The translations under genes and the position numbers were made by a program. 64,000 nt of DNA from [Scytonema hofmanni] UTEX 2349. GTDB taxonomy: Bacteria > Cyanobacteriota > Cyanobacteriia > Cyanobacteriales > Nostocaceae. The stretch is taken from positions 3,357,747 through 3,421,746 of the forward strand of contig NZ_KK073768.1 in NCBI RefSeq assembly GCF_000582685.1, given 5' to 3'. Numbering within the stretch: the first letter of the stretch is position 1; each line of letters begins with the position of its first letter. The notes under the pieces were generated by a model. The model was not told where the DNA came from. It did no database searches and saw only the letters and a list, made by a program, of their open reading frames with translations. Positions 8,121 to 17,753 of the stretch are shown here, in pieces.

Positions 8121-10244
8121 ATGTTAAAAATTTTTGCCGATCGCGGTGGTACATTCACAGATATTGTAGCTGTTACGAATAATAGCTGCATCGCAGACAG
8201 ACTATCAACACATCCCGAACGTTTTCTCATCGTTCCCTTACCTAACCAACAATGGGTGATAGTTTATAAATTACTTTCAGAAAATCCCGAACAATATCAA
8301 GACGCAGCAATTCAAGGAATTCGCGATATTATCGGTCTTTCAGGTAACGAACCGATTCCCGCAGAAGCCATAGAAGTAGTAAAAATGGGTACAACAGTTG
8401 CTACAAATGCACTGTTAGAAAGAAAAGGCGATCGCCTAGCCCTTATTATTACTAAAGGCTTTAAAGATGCCTTACGAATAGGTTATCAAAATCGTCCTAA
8501 TATCTTTGCCCGTCACATCATTTTACCAACGATGCTTTACGAGCAGGTAATTGAAGTTGATGAACGATATGATGCTCATGGTCAAGAATTAAAGCCTGTA
8601 AATATAGAACAAGTAAAAAACGACTTACAAACAATTTATAATACAGGAATTCGCAGTTGTGCAATTGTTTTTATGCACAGCGATCGCTATCCCCACCACG
8701 AACAACAAGTTGCCGAATTCGCGCAACAAATCGGATTTACACAAATATCCGTATCACATCAAGTTAGCCCTTTAATGAAATTGGTATGCCGAGGAGATAC
8801 AACAGTCGTAGATGCTTATTTAACTCCGATTCTGCGTCGCTATGTCAACCAAGTAGCTAGTCAGTTACCCAAAGTTAGATTAATGTTTATGAAATCTGAT
8901 GGAGGTTTAACTGATGCACAACAATTTCAAGGTAAAGATAGTATTCTAAGTGGTCCGGCTGGGGGAATTGTCGGTGCAGTTCAAACTAGCAAAAGAGCGG
9001 GATTCGACTCAATAATTACCTTTGATATGGGTGGAACAAGTACAGATGTTGCCCACTATAAAGGAGAGTATGAACGAGAATTCAATTCAGAGATTGCGGG
9101 AGCGAGAATGCGAGTTCCCGTATTAGCGATTAATACAATTGCGGCTGGTGGGGGTTCAATTTTATTTTTTGATAATTCTAGTTATCATGTGGGACCTGAA
9201 TCCGCTGGTTCAAATCCTGGACCTGCTTCTTACCGTCGTGGTGGAGCTTTAGCGGTAACAGATGCTAATGTCATGTTAGGCAAAATTCACCCGCAATATT
9301 TTCCTTCTGTTTTTGGAATTGGTGGGAATTTGCCTTTAGATAAAGATATTGTTATTGAGAAATTTACAGAATTAGCCCAAGAGATTGCAACTGTTACAAA
9401 AAATGCTCGGACACCTGAACAAGTAGCAGCGGGATTTATAGCGATCGCTGTGGAAAATATGGCGAATGCGATTAAAAAAATCAGTCTCCAAAGAGGTTAT
9501 GATATCACTGAATATGTACTTTGTTGTTTTGGTGGTGCAGGAGCGCAAGTTGCTTGTTTAATTGCCGATACTTTGGGAATGAAAAAGATATTTTTACATC
9601 CTTATGCTGGAGTTCTTTCTGCTTATGGAATGGGTTTAGCTGATGTGCGATCGATTAGAGAAGCAGGAATAGAACAGCCTTTAACCCAAGCATTAATTCC
9701 GCAATTACAGAAGTTAATGCAGAGTTTGGAAGTTCAAGGGAGGGAAGAGTTTCAAACGCAAAGTAACGCAGAGGAAAGCGCAGAGGTACGCGGAGGTTAT
9801 GAAGAGGAGTTAGTTAGAAAGGTTAATTTAAAGTATGAGGGGACTAATTCCATTTTGGCGGTAAATTTTGATTTGGATGTGGTGAGAATGCGGGAGGATT
9901 TTGAGATTGAACATAAATCTCGCTATGGTTTTATTCAATTAGAGAAAAGCTTAATAGTTGAATCGGTTTCAGTAGAAGTAATTCAGAAGATGGATACTCC
10001 GGAAGAACCTTTAATTACTCGGAAGCGTCCTCTAGATGAAATCCCCACATCTGTTGAGACAGTACGCATGTTTAACGCTGATAAATGGCATGATACACCC
10101 GTTTATCGACGAGAAGATTTACAGCCAGAAGATAGCATTAGTGGACCAGCAATTATTGTCGAAAAAATTAGCACGATTGTAGTTGAGCCATTATGGGAAG
10201 CGAGATTAACTGAACGCAATCATTTAATTTTAGAACGTATTTAG
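8121..10244 (+). CDS. hyuA: Hydantoinase/5-oxoprolinase subunit A
   Basis: The ATP-dependent subunit of a hydantoinase/oxoprolinase that opens cyclic amides such as 5-oxoproline or N-methylhydantoin. I chose ATG 8121 because the protein then starts MLKIFADRGGTFTDIVA, the family's phosphate-binding N-terminus; the open frame extends upstream into xisI. A second nucleotide-binding motif, FDMGGTSTDVAHY, and a glycine-rich FGGAGAQVACLIAD follow, the layout of an ASKHA-fold ATPase. Around residues 545-560 the string QTQSNAEESAEVRGG is a translated dispersed repeat (9753-9798). The partner hyuB lies 772 bp downstream, beyond an antisense GNAT gene. Confidence 0.9.
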   Translation: MLKIFADRGGTFTDIVAVTNNSCIADRLSTHPERFLIVPLPNQQWVIVYKLLSENPEQYQDAAIQGIRDIIGLSGNEPIPAEAIEVVKMGTTVATNALLERKGDRLALIITKGFKDALRIGYQNRPNIFARHIILPTMLYEQVIEVDERYDAHGQELKPVNIEQVKNDLQTIYNTGIRSCAIVFMHSDRYPHHEQQVAEFAQQIGFTQISVSHQVSPLMKLVCRGDTTVVDAYLTPILRRYVNQVASQLPKVRLMFMKSDGGLTDAQQFQGKDSILSGPAGGIVGAVQTSKRAGFDSIITFDMGGTSTDVAHYKGEYEREFNSEIAGARMRVPVLAINTIAAGGGSILFFDNSSYHVGPESAGSNPGPASYRRGGALAVTDANVMLGKIHPQYFPSVFGIGGNLPLDKDIVIEKFTELAQEIATVTKNARTPEQVAAGFIAIAVENMANAIKKISLQRGYDITEYVLCCFGGAGAQVACLIADTLGMKKIFLHPYAGVLSAYGMGLADVRSIREAGIEQPLTQALIPQLQKLMQSLEVQGREEFQTQSNAEESAEVRGGYEEELVRKVNLKYEGTNSILAVNFDLDVVRMREDFEIEHKSRYGFIQLEKSLIVESVSVEVIQKMDTPEEPLITRKRPLDEIPTSVETVRMFNADKWHDTPVYRREDLQPEDSISGPAIIVEKISTIVVEPLWEARLTERNHLILERI
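9753..9798. repeat. AACGCAGAGG-type dispersed repeat inside hyuA
   Basis: The sequence CAAACGCAAAGTAACGCAGA continues GGAAAGCGCAGAGGTACGCG; a related string occurs at about 50306-50332 in an intergenic region. It is in frame and codes for a low-complexity acidic segment. Confidence 0.65.
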
Positions 10245-10370
10245 TTATTCGTAGTAAGCACCTCAGTGCTTAAGAAAACGCTTACATTGATTAATTCATC
10301 ACGTTTCATCTGTATTTGTCGGATAATTATCAATGTCAGTTCCCTTGAAATAAACCTAAATAGAAGTTAA

Positions 10371-10541
10371 ATGTCACCTTACCTTTATCCGGTCATTGAA
10401 ACCGCAGAAATAGAAACTACATTCTCAGAATTAGCAGAACAATGGCAACGTGAAACAGGAATGCTCTCCGTTACCTCCAAAATATCAATCACATTTATGG
10501 TGTCCAGATTAAAAAACAGCGATTTTTTTTCTGTTCTATAA
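10371..10541 (+). pseudogene. Truncated remnant of a small conserved cyanobacterial gene
   Basis: A 56-codon frame starts MSPYLYPVIETAEIETTF and continues SELAEQWQRETGMLSVTSKI, which resembles the N-terminus of a short cyanobacterial protein family in which a similar text is followed by a HPAYQ-like block. Here the text stops resembling the family after about residue 39 and runs into sequence antisense to the GNAT gene's 3' end. I read it as a gene cut off by whatever brought in the GNAT gene. The family match is from memory and moderate. Confidence 0.45.
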
Positions 10542-10962
10542 TGTTTGCACCTAGCCGATAGTAAAAACTCAGTCCGCGAGTGTTGCGAGCATCAGTATTC
10601 CAAGCCAAATGGGTACAGTCATTGTTCTTCGCAACTTGAGCTAAATGGCTCATCAATGCGGCTCCTGCTCCCTGACTTCTCATATCTTCATCCACATACA
10701 AATCATCAAGCCAGATACTCGGTTGACCTGCAAACGATGAGTATCTGAATCCATATAAAGCAAATCCAACCACACGCTTTGAGGTTTCAGCAAATAAAAC
10801 GTAGGAGAAAGGTACTGCTCTAAAAATTGTTTTATGTATTTTATCTTCAGTGACTTGAATTACACCAGAATAAGCACCAATTTCTCTATCAAACTCAGAC
10901 TTTTTTTGGATGAAGGAATAAATTAGTGGTACATCATCAGGTGTAGTAGTCCGAACCTTCAT
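10495..10962 (-). CDS. GNAT family N-acetyltransferase
   Basis: About 155 residues if started at the ATG giving MKVRTTTPDDVPLIYSFI (10962); an upstream ATG at 11001 would add 13 residues. Acetyl-CoA-binding motif A is visible as LYVDEDMRSQGAGAALMSHL, then ARNTRGLSFYYRLGA in motif B. The family transfers acetyl groups to small amines or proteins; the closest flavour is diamine/spermidine acetyltransferase-like, but the substrate cannot be fixed. It lies antisense between hyuA and hyuB, breaking what is normally a contiguous pair, so it was probably inserted later. Confidence 0.9.
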   Translation of the reverse strand: MKVRTTTPDDVPLIYSFIQKKSEFDREIGAYSGVIQVTEDKIHKTIFRAVPFSYVLFAETSKRVVGFALYGFRYSSFAGQPSIWLDDLYVDEDMRSQGAGAALMSHLAQVAKNNDCTHLAWNTDARNTRGLSFYYRLGANIIEQKKNRCFLIWTP

Positions 10963-11016
10963 TAAATTAATCTCAATCACTTTAGTAGCTAATCTTAGCA
11001 AATATAGGAGTCAAAA

Positions 11017-12579
11017 ATGTATACAACATCTCAACCCGACCCAGTTCGCTTAGAAATCTTCAAAAACCTCTATCAATTTATCGCCGAACAAATGGGGATT
11101 GTTCTGCAAAACACGGCAGCATCGGTAAATATCAAAGAACGCCTAGATTTCTCCTGCGCTATTTTTGATTCTTCTGGATTATTAGTAGCTAATGCCCCCC
11201 ACATTCCTGTACATTTAGGTTCAATGAGTGAAAGTGTTCGCAGTTTAATTAACGATAAAGGCGACACTTTAAAACCAGGAAATGTCTATCTATCAAATAA
11301 TCCCTACAATGGGGGAACGCATCTTCCTGATGTAACTGCAATTACCGCCGTTTTTGACGAAGATGGAAAACAAGTTATTTTTTACGTTGCTTCTCGCGGA
11401 CACCAAGCAGATATCGGTGGAATTACTCCCGGTTCAATGCCTCCTCACAGCACCACGGTAGAAGAAGAAGGAATTTTATTTGATAATTTTCTCTTAGTTG
11501 AAGAGGGTAATTTTCAAGAAACATTAGCACGGCAGCATCTTTCAAATCATATCTATCCTGCTCGTAACCCAGACCAAAATATAGCTGATTTTAAAGCACA
11601 AATTGCCGCCAATGAAAGGGGAGTGCAAGAACTGCGAAAAATAATTTCTCAATACGGACTTGAGACAGTTCAAACTTACATGAAATTTGTGCAAGATAAT
11701 GCAGAAGAAGCAGTTAGACGAGCGATTGATGTTTTAAAAGACGGCGAATTTACCTATGAGATGGATAGCCAAGCCCAAATTCAAGTTAAAGTAACAATTG
11801 ACCGAATAAATCGCAGCGCTCTTATTGATTTTACAGGCACATCAAAGCAGCTAAATAGTAACTTCAACGCTCCCAAAGCAGTAACTCAAGCAGCAGTGTT
11901 ATATGTCTTTCGGACTTTGGTTGATGATAATATTCCCCTCAATGCCGGCTGTCTTAACCCTTTAGAAATTATTATCCCTGAAGGCTGTATGCTGAATCCA
12001 ACTTATCCAGCAGCAGTAGTTGCGGGTAATGTGGAGACTTCCCAAACCATTGTCGATGCTTTATATGGTGCTTTGGGGGTGATGGCTGCATCTGCGGGAA
12101 CAATGAATAATTTTACATTTGGAAGCGATCGCTATCAATATTATGAAACCATTTGCGGCGGTTCGGGCGCCGGGATTGATTTTGATGGAACTGATGGTGT
12201 CCAAACTCACATGACAAACTCCCGCCTCACCGATCCAGAGGTCTTAGAAACCCGCTATCCTGTACTTTTAGAAAGTTTTAGTCTTCGTTGTGATAGCGGC
12301 GGTAAAGGAAAATATTCGGGCGGAAATGGAGTGATTCGCCGGATCAAGTTTCTCGAACCGATGACAGCTAATATTCTCTCCGGACATCGATTTGTTCGTC
12401 CCTTTGGCTTAAATGGTGGAGAAGCCGCACTAGTAGGACGCAACTGGATACAACGTCAGAATGGAACTCAAGAGAATTTAGATAGCACAGCAACGGTAGA
12501 AATGCAACCAGGGGATGTTTTTGTGATTGAAACCCCTGGTGGTGGCGGATTTGGTCAAGTTTCCGCGAAGAATGGATAA
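11017..12579 (+). CDS. hyuB: Hydantoinase/5-oxoprolinase subunit B
   Basis: A 520-residue HyuB-type subunit that works with HyuA. It shows the family's conserved blocks: ERLDFSCAIFDSSGLLVANA, then HIPVHLGSM, NNPYNGGTHLPDV and a glycine-rich C-terminus ending FVIETPGGGGFGQV. The length is normal. A ribosome-binding site (TAGGAG) lies 8 bases before the ATG. The gene is followed by a GACGTTCCGGCGGAACGTC palindrome 6 bases after the stop. HyuA is upstream but separated by an antisense gene, so hyuB presumably needs its own promoter or read-through. Confidence 0.93.
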   Translation: MYTTSQPDPVRLEIFKNLYQFIAEQMGIVLQNTAASVNIKERLDFSCAIFDSSGLLVANAPHIPVHLGSMSESVRSLINDKGDTLKPGNVYLSNNPYNGGTHLPDVTAITAVFDEDGKQVIFYVASRGHQADIGGITPGSMPPHSTTVEEEGILFDNFLLVEEGNFQETLARQHLSNHIYPARNPDQNIADFKAQIAANERGVQELRKIISQYGLETVQTYMKFVQDNAEEAVRRAIDVLKDGEFTYEMDSQAQIQVKVTIDRINRSALIDFTGTSKQLNSNFNAPKAVTQAAVLYVFRTLVDDNIPLNAGCLNPLEIIIPEGCMLNPTYPAAVVAGNVETSQTIVDALYGALGVMAASAGTMNNFTFGSDRYQYYETICGGSGAGIDFDGTDGVQTHMTNSRLTDPEVLETRYPVLLESFSLRCDSGGKGKYSGGNGVIRRIKFLEPMTANILSGHRFVRPFGLNGGEAALVGRNWIQRQNGTQENLDSTATVEMQPGDVFVIETPGGGGFGQVSAKNG

Positions 12580-12585
12580 ATACAC

Positions 12586-12614
12586 GTAGAGACGTTCCGG
12601 CGGAACGTCTCTAC
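12586..12614. repeat. GTAGAGACGTTCC palindrome downstream of hyuB
   Basis: Arms GTAGAGACGTTCC and GGAACGTCTCTAC with a GGC centre. It lies between the convergent ends of hyuB and the rlpA-like gene. Confidence 0.9.
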
Positions 12615-12661
12615 AAGGGTTTCGATCAACGCATAATTAATTTCTACACCTATGTCTATTA

Positions 12662-13609
12662 TTAATTACTCAAAATTTCTAATTTCACTGCGGCAACACC
12701 ACTGCTAATCATTCCTAATTCTCTTGCCGCACTTAGAGAAAGGTCAATTACTCGACCGCGAATAAATGGACCCCGGTCATTAATTCGCACGACTACAGAA
12801 CGACCATTGCCAGTGTTGGTGACACGAACTCGTGTACCAAAAGGCAAGCTGCGATGAGCTGCGGTCAATCCTTGAGGATTAAATCTCTCACCAGTTGCAG
12901 TCCGATTACCACCTTCATAGCTGTAATATGAAGCCATACCTTTAGAGGTGGCTTGCACTTTCCCAGTAGCATTTTGCTGGGGTTGCTTTTTCACCTCCTG
13001 CGGTTTTGTAGCTGGTTGTTGTGGCTGTTTAATCGGTTCCTGGGGTGGAAGTGCGATACTAGTAATCTGGTTTTGGTTTAAAGCATGAGCGACATCAATT
13101 AGTCTCCGCAAGCGATTGGTGGCTTGCATCGCATCTTGTGACAGGTTATTGGTTGTATCTGGTAGACGTGTTGTTTTGCCATCGATTTTTACCAGTTCTT
13201 CCCCATTGACTTTGATGATATAGCTGTCTGCTTTCCAACTGACTGTAATTTGACTGGCATCAACTTTGTCTGTGATTAATTGATTGATTTTAGTAGCGAG
13301 TGCGATCGCTCTTTCATCTGAGTTGCTAATATCCGCTTCACTCACAAAGGTAAGAAACGGAATATTACGGATATACAGCGTTGTCGCCTGACGACCTGCT
13401 AAGTTATGAGAATGAATTTGAGTAACCATATCACGGGAAATAAGTTTTTCCCTGATCGATTGCGGCTTTTTCACATTCACCCCATCATTACCAGTTGTCT
13501 CGTCCGGAGTGGTAGAATTTCCGTTGGTTGTTGCAGCACGACTAACTGACGGTAGCCCCAAAACAGTTGTTGACAAAGCGACAACAGACCACAATTGCGT
13601 TTGTTTCAT
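12662..13609 (-). CDS. rlpA: RlpA-like double-psi beta-barrel protein, exported
   Basis: A 315-residue protein with a signal peptide (residues 1-25, ending SVSRA). The middle has a conserved cyanobacterial segment and a Pro/Gln/Lys-rich linker (about residues 188-220). The C-terminal DPBB domain includes GMASYYSYEGGNRTATGERF, FGTRVRVTNTGNGRSVVVRI and NDRGPFIRGRVIDLS. Members are septal-ring lytic transglycosylases that cleave peptidoglycan strands lacking stem peptides; the Asp in NDRGPF is the expected catalytic residue. No SPOR domain is present. The gene stands alone, with a 1.16-kb non-coding region upstream. Confidence 0.92.
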   Translation of the reverse strand: MKQTQLWSVVALSTTVLGLPSVSRAATTNGNSTTPDETTGNDGVNVKKPQSIREKLISRDMVTQIHSHNLAGRQATTLYIRNIPFLTFVSEADISNSDERAIALATKINQLITDKVDASQITVSWKADSYIIKVNGEELVKIDGKTTRLPDTTNNLSQDAMQATNRLRRLIDVAHALNQNQITSIALPPQEPIKQPQQPATKPQEVKKQPQQNATGKVQATSKGMASYYSYEGGNRTATGERFNPQGLTAAHRSLPFGTRVRVTNTGNGRSVVVRINDRGPFIRGRVIDLSLSAARELGMISSGVAAVKLEILSN

Positions 13610-14773
13610 GTATCCGATTTTTTAAGGAACTGAACAACTGCGATTTTGATTGCTGGGATGTTCCACTGAATGAAAGTAACATCACCTGATAACTCAAACT
13701 TCGCTTTTTCTTTTGTTTAGTAGTCACTGCAACACCTGAAGACTAGCCTTGAGATTTGAAAACTAACATCTTAGCTTCAACTTGGCTAATTTAGCAAAAT
13801 ATAGTGGTAGTTGGCAAGCTAAAAATGTTACAAAAAATGATTATGCGTGCGTAAGCCTTTTTTATTTGTTCAACAGGTCGCCAAGATTGTTTCCCCGACT
13901 TAAGCGTGTGCAAGTCTAAGAGAGGAATGGCGCTCCGGGACTATGAGTCTGGGGACTGGGGAAAAGGCACTTCCGTTTTCTTTAAAACTCGTGTGTGGGT
14001 CCCAATCCCCTTCCAAGTAGGGAAAGTGTCCCCAGTCCCTAATCCCCAGACTCATAGTCCCTTTTTCAAATTAAAATTTGACCGACTTATGCATAGATAC
14101 GAAAAAACTAGGTTAATGAACAACGCTTAATGCCTGAAACGACGATTTTTGGCGGATAAACCTAATTTATGTCTAAATATTCAACTTTATTTATTGAAGT
14201 TGGGTAAAACTGATATTTTGCATCAATCCCAATAACGCCCTTAGAATTCATTCTAAGGCTAATAGTTAAAGTCGTCTAAAAACGACTAGGTAAAGGTTTT
14301 AGAGTAATCCAAGAAATAAATGATCCAAAATGCTGGGATAAGAGTGGGCTTGAGTATAGTTTACGGTATTGCTTTAAAAGCAGTTGATAGAAAAGCTTGA
14401 ACATTTCCTTCTACTGTCCCGCTGCCAAAAGCTGATAAATGTTACGGTTTTAAAGGCTATTTACCTTAATTCTTTATAGATAAAAATTTTTTTTATTTTT
14501 AATTACATAATACCCAGATTAACAATGAGTTAACGATTAGATAAGCAATGGTAAAACTTAGGGATTTTCCTAGTGAGCATGATATGTTTACAAGTCGAAT
14601 AAAGTATTCAAGGAACATAAACTATCCTTAATCTTGCTCCTGTATATTTGTTTTTTAAAGGCAGATTAATTACCATATCTGGCAGTATATCTGCTAGTAA
14701 AAATTGACATTATTGATAGCAAAAATGGTTTTTAGGGTAATGATTCTATCTATTCACATGAAGGGGCAGTCCA
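13610..14773. other. Long non-coding region between rlpA-like and phoX-like genes
   Basis: The two genes diverge from this region, so it must hold both promoters. It includes a large inverted repeat (13937-13955 with 14043-14061, arms GGGACTATGAGTCTGGGGA) and a small AGTCGT/ACGACT hairpin near 14270. The right half is strongly A/T-rich. I found no convincing tandem Pho box. The short open frame across the inverted repeat has no family features. Confidence 0.6.
13937..14061. repeat. Large inverted repeat
   Basis: The 19-bp arm GGGACTATGAGTCTGGGGA is repeated inverted at 14043-14061 around 87 bases. An inner ACTGGGG/CCCCAGT pair extends the stem. The CCCCAGT units are of the heptameric short-repeat type seen in heterocystous cyanobacteria. 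Confidence 0.75.
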
Positions 14774-17158
14774 ATGACTAAATTTACACGAAGGCAGCTA
14801 CTGGCTTTTTTTGGAGCGAGTGCTGGTGCAGCTGTGCTAGCTCCTGCTTTTGGGAAAGAACCGTTTGGCAGCAATTTTGGCATTGCTAATGCGGTTAAAC
14901 CCCTGAGATTTACGCCGATGCGTTTACCTCATCCTTTACCGATTTACACAGAGCAAAACAGCTACTTACCAACAGGAATTGAGCAAGGAGAGGTATTAGA
15001 AGCGTCTGCCGATGCACGGTTAAGTAGCTACACCATACTTGACGATGTTGTAGTACCACCGGAATATGAACGGTACTTAATTGTGAGTTGGGGCGATCGC
15101 GTCTTCCCCAACCAAGAAGATTACTTTGGCTACAACAGCGACTACACCAGCTTTGTTCCCATTGATGGTAGAAGCCTCAATGACGGCTACCTTTGGAACA
15201 ATCACGAATACGTCGGCTATCCATTTTTATTTGTTACACCCGAAACCCCAAGTGATTTAGCGGCATTTCCTACAGCTTACTCCGCAGTTATTGGACAAAA
15301 TTTACCAGAAGACAGAACTAGTATCGAAGTCTTGGGTGAATTCATGTATAACATAGGCGGTTCTGTCGTGCGGATTTCTCGCGGAAACCCCAGTGGACGT
15401 TTTAGAGTTGTGCGTGACCGCAAGAACCGTCGCATCCACGGACTTTCCGGTTTAGGGATCAATAGCGAACGTACTGATGCTTATAGAAACGTCACCTCCT
15501 GGGGTTCCAAGAGCTATCAAAAAGGAGACGACAATTATCTAATTGGCACTGGACCTGCTGCTACCGAAGTCTTTCCTCTGAGTTCTGACGGACTGGGTAA
15601 CAAAATTATCGGCACCGGATACAACTGTTCTGGTGGCACAACTCCTTGGGGAACAATCTTAACTGCTGAGGAGAACTTCCAAGGTAGTACAGCCTTTTTC
15701 GTTGGAGTCACCGAACCTGTTAACGACAACGGCACTCAGACAGGCTACATCAACGGCACCACGGGAGCGGCATTTGGCTTGGTTGGCGAAAAATACGGCT
15801 ATATGGTGGAAATCGATCCAGATAACCCGAATTTCCGTCCTCGCAAACACACTGCTTTGGGTCGCTACCGCCATGAAAATATTGCCATGCGGGTGGAACC
15901 TAGAAAACGATTAGTTGCCTACCTGGGTGATGACCGACGCGGTGGTCATACTTGGAAGTTTGTCAGTTCTGGTAGAGTCAACAATCCCACAGATAAAAGG
16001 AACAGCCGCTTATTTGAAGACGGTACTCTCTATGTCGCTCGTTACAATGCTAACGGTACGGGTGAATGGATTCCCTTAAAATTAGATACTCCCACCAATC
16101 CGATTCCGCCGTCGGTGCTTGCTTCAGTAGAAATTGCGGCATTAGGTAGAGCTACCAGCAATGGTAATACCCCAATTCGGCTTTTGGAACCTTCAGGAAA
16201 TAGTGTATCTGTCAGCGTTCTGACGACTAATGAAGCCGAAATTCTGCCTGCTTATGAAGGTAAGAAACTGTCAGATTTCTACACTAGTCAAGGCGCTGTG
16301 CTAGTTGATGCTTTCTTGGCAGCCAATCTCATCGGTGCAACTCCTACAGCTCGTCCTGAAGATATTGAAATCAATCCCAGAAACCCCAGAGAAGTATTTA
16401 TCGCTTACACAGATGGTGCTCCCGGAAGTGATGGATATCCTGATTCGAGAATCTTTGTAGTTTCCAAGTATAGTTCTGATGTCAATGCCGGACAGCCTTC
16501 AGGGGAACTTTTTAAGATTATCGAAGATAGCGCTGATAGCACAGGTACAACCTTCCGTTGGGAGCTATTTGCTAAAGGTGGAGAAGCGGGGGCAGAACCT
16601 GGAAATGGCTTTGCCAATGTAGATAATCTTGCCTTCGATGATCAAGGTAATATTTGGGGCGTGACTGATATGTCCACTGGCTCCCACAATGGCTTTAATG
16701 TCGGTGCTGCCGGCACTCCATTACAAATAGACCACAGGGTAGTAGGTGCTAACTCCCCCAGTCAGATTGACTCTAATCTCAATGTTCAGACTTCTAGCTT
16801 GATTGGGGTTTTTGGCAATAACTGGCTGTTTTACATTCCTACCATTGGTCCCGATGCTGGGGAGATTGTACCTTTTGCTTATGGACCACCACGCTGTGAG
16901 ATGACCGGACCTACTTTCGTTGGGAATACACTGATTATTTCCATACAGCACCCCGGTGAACAGGTTCCATTCACCCCTCAGCAAACCCTCAGCCGAGATA
17001 TTGAGATGTTGAACTTGGATGGCACTTTGTTCACCCAAAGACGCAGTGTACCTCGTGGCAGTAACTGGCCCAGTAATCTTGAGGGCAATCCCCAAGGACC
17101 ACCACGTCCAGGAGTGATTGGGATTCGACGCAAACAGTCGAAAGGTCGTTTTGTTTAG
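14774..17158 (+). CDS. PhoX-type (DUF839) phosphatase, Tat-exported
   Basis: A 794-residue protein with a twin-arginine signal (FTRRQLLAFFGASAGAAVLA), so it is exported folded with its metal cofactor. The body matches the DUF839/PhoX beta-propeller: LNDGYLWNNHEYVGYPFLF, NCSGGTTPWGTILTAEENFQ (metal-ligand Glu region), GRYRHENIA, LGDDRRGGHTWKF and the C-terminal CEMTGPTFVGNTLIISIQHP. PhoX enzymes are Ca/Fe-dependent periplasmic alkaline phosphatases that release phosphate from organic esters. The gene is monocistronic and ends in a strong terminator. Regulation by phosphate is likely from family knowledge, but I could not read a clear Pho box. Confidence 0.9.
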   Translation: MTKFTRRQLLAFFGASAGAAVLAPAFGKEPFGSNFGIANAVKPLRFTPMRLPHPLPIYTEQNSYLPTGIEQGEVLEASADARLSSYTILDDVVVPPEYERYLIVSWGDRVFPNQEDYFGYNSDYTSFVPIDGRSLNDGYLWNNHEYVGYPFLFVTPETPSDLAAFPTAYSAVIGQNLPEDRTSIEVLGEFMYNIGGSVVRISRGNPSGRFRVVRDRKNRRIHGLSGLGINSERTDAYRNVTSWGSKSYQKGDDNYLIGTGPAATEVFPLSSDGLGNKIIGTGYNCSGGTTPWGTILTAEENFQGSTAFFVGVTEPVNDNGTQTGYINGTTGAAFGLVGEKYGYMVEIDPDNPNFRPRKHTALGRYRHENIAMRVEPRKRLVAYLGDDRRGGHTWKFVSSGRVNNPTDKRNSRLFEDGTLYVARYNANGTGEWIPLKLDTPTNPIPPSVLASVEIAALGRATSNGNTPIRLLEPSGNSVSVSVLTTNEAEILPAYEGKKLSDFYTSQGAVLVDAFLAANLIGATPTARPEDIEINPRNPREVFIAYTDGAPGSDGYPDSRIFVVSKYSSDVNAGQPSGELFKIIEDSADSTGTTFRWELFAKGGEAGAEPGNGFANVDNLAFDDQGNIWGVTDMSTGSHNGFNVGAAGTPLQIDHRVVGANSPSQIDSNLNVQTSSLIGVFGNNWLFYIPTIGPDAGEIVPFAYGPPRCEMTGPTFVGNTLIISIQHPGEQVPFTPQQTLSRDIEMLNLDGTLFTQRRSVPRGSNWPSNLEGNPQGPPRPGVIGIRRKQSKGRFV

Positions 17159-17186
17159 TTAGACGTTTGTTTTAGGTTGAATCTCG

Positions 17187-17226
17187 ATAGGGGAAGCACG
17201 CGATCGCGTGCTTCCCCTATTTTTTT
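17187..17226 (+). terminator. Rho-independent terminator after the phoX-like gene
   Basis: Near-perfect 17-bp stem ATAGGGGAAGCACGCGA/TCGCGTGCTTCCCCTAT, followed directly by TTTTTT. A HIP1-related CGATCG forms the tip. It lies 28 bases after the stop codon. Confidence 0.9.
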
Positions 17227-17753
17227 GTGTCTATATATCTTTTTTATATCTAATATATGTATTTGTTATGACTCTTTTCCTTGAAAACAAAGCTGAGTTC
17301 TTTGATGTAGCCGAATAATTTTATACTGCTTGTCAGGGGATCACGATATTAACAGCAAGTATTAATTAAAACTTATCTCCCAAATCATTCTACATATATA
17401 ACAATTTGTCAAAAAGTATTAAGAAATTCTTATTAAAAAATATTGCAGCTACTTGATTTAGTTGTTAGTGTGTGTAAGTGAAACGATTTGGGTGAATGCT
17501 CGTATTTAGGAGAAGTGTAACCTATGAGCTATATCCATCTTTAGGAATGAAAGCGAGTAAATTCTGGCTTGAATGGTAATTATGAGGTATTACAAAAAAT
17601 TAGCGCCTGATTTATCTCGTTTCTAAGAACTTAGTTACTTTCATATTTCAATCAATTCTTGATTATTGTCTTACCCGTCGAGAAACTTCGGAGTTTTGAT
17701 TTTTTTCTTGACAATAAACACCGTAAGACCAAAAATTTGGAGATGAAAAACTG
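17227..17753. other. Non-coding spacer
   Basis: An A/T-rich spacer of about 530 bp between the phoX-like terminator and the SDR gene. I see no conserved repeats, hairpins or genes in it; it presumably contains the SDR promoter. Confidence 0.5.

Noticed and set aside
13906..14130. 74-codon open frame on the plus strand
   Set aside because: It spans the large inverted repeat and CCCCAGT-type repeats, has no family-like sequence and no ribosome-binding site.
14461..14773. Possible Pho box upstream of the phoX-like gene
   Set aside because: Isolated CTTAAT-like strings occur, but I could not find three properly spaced direct repeats.
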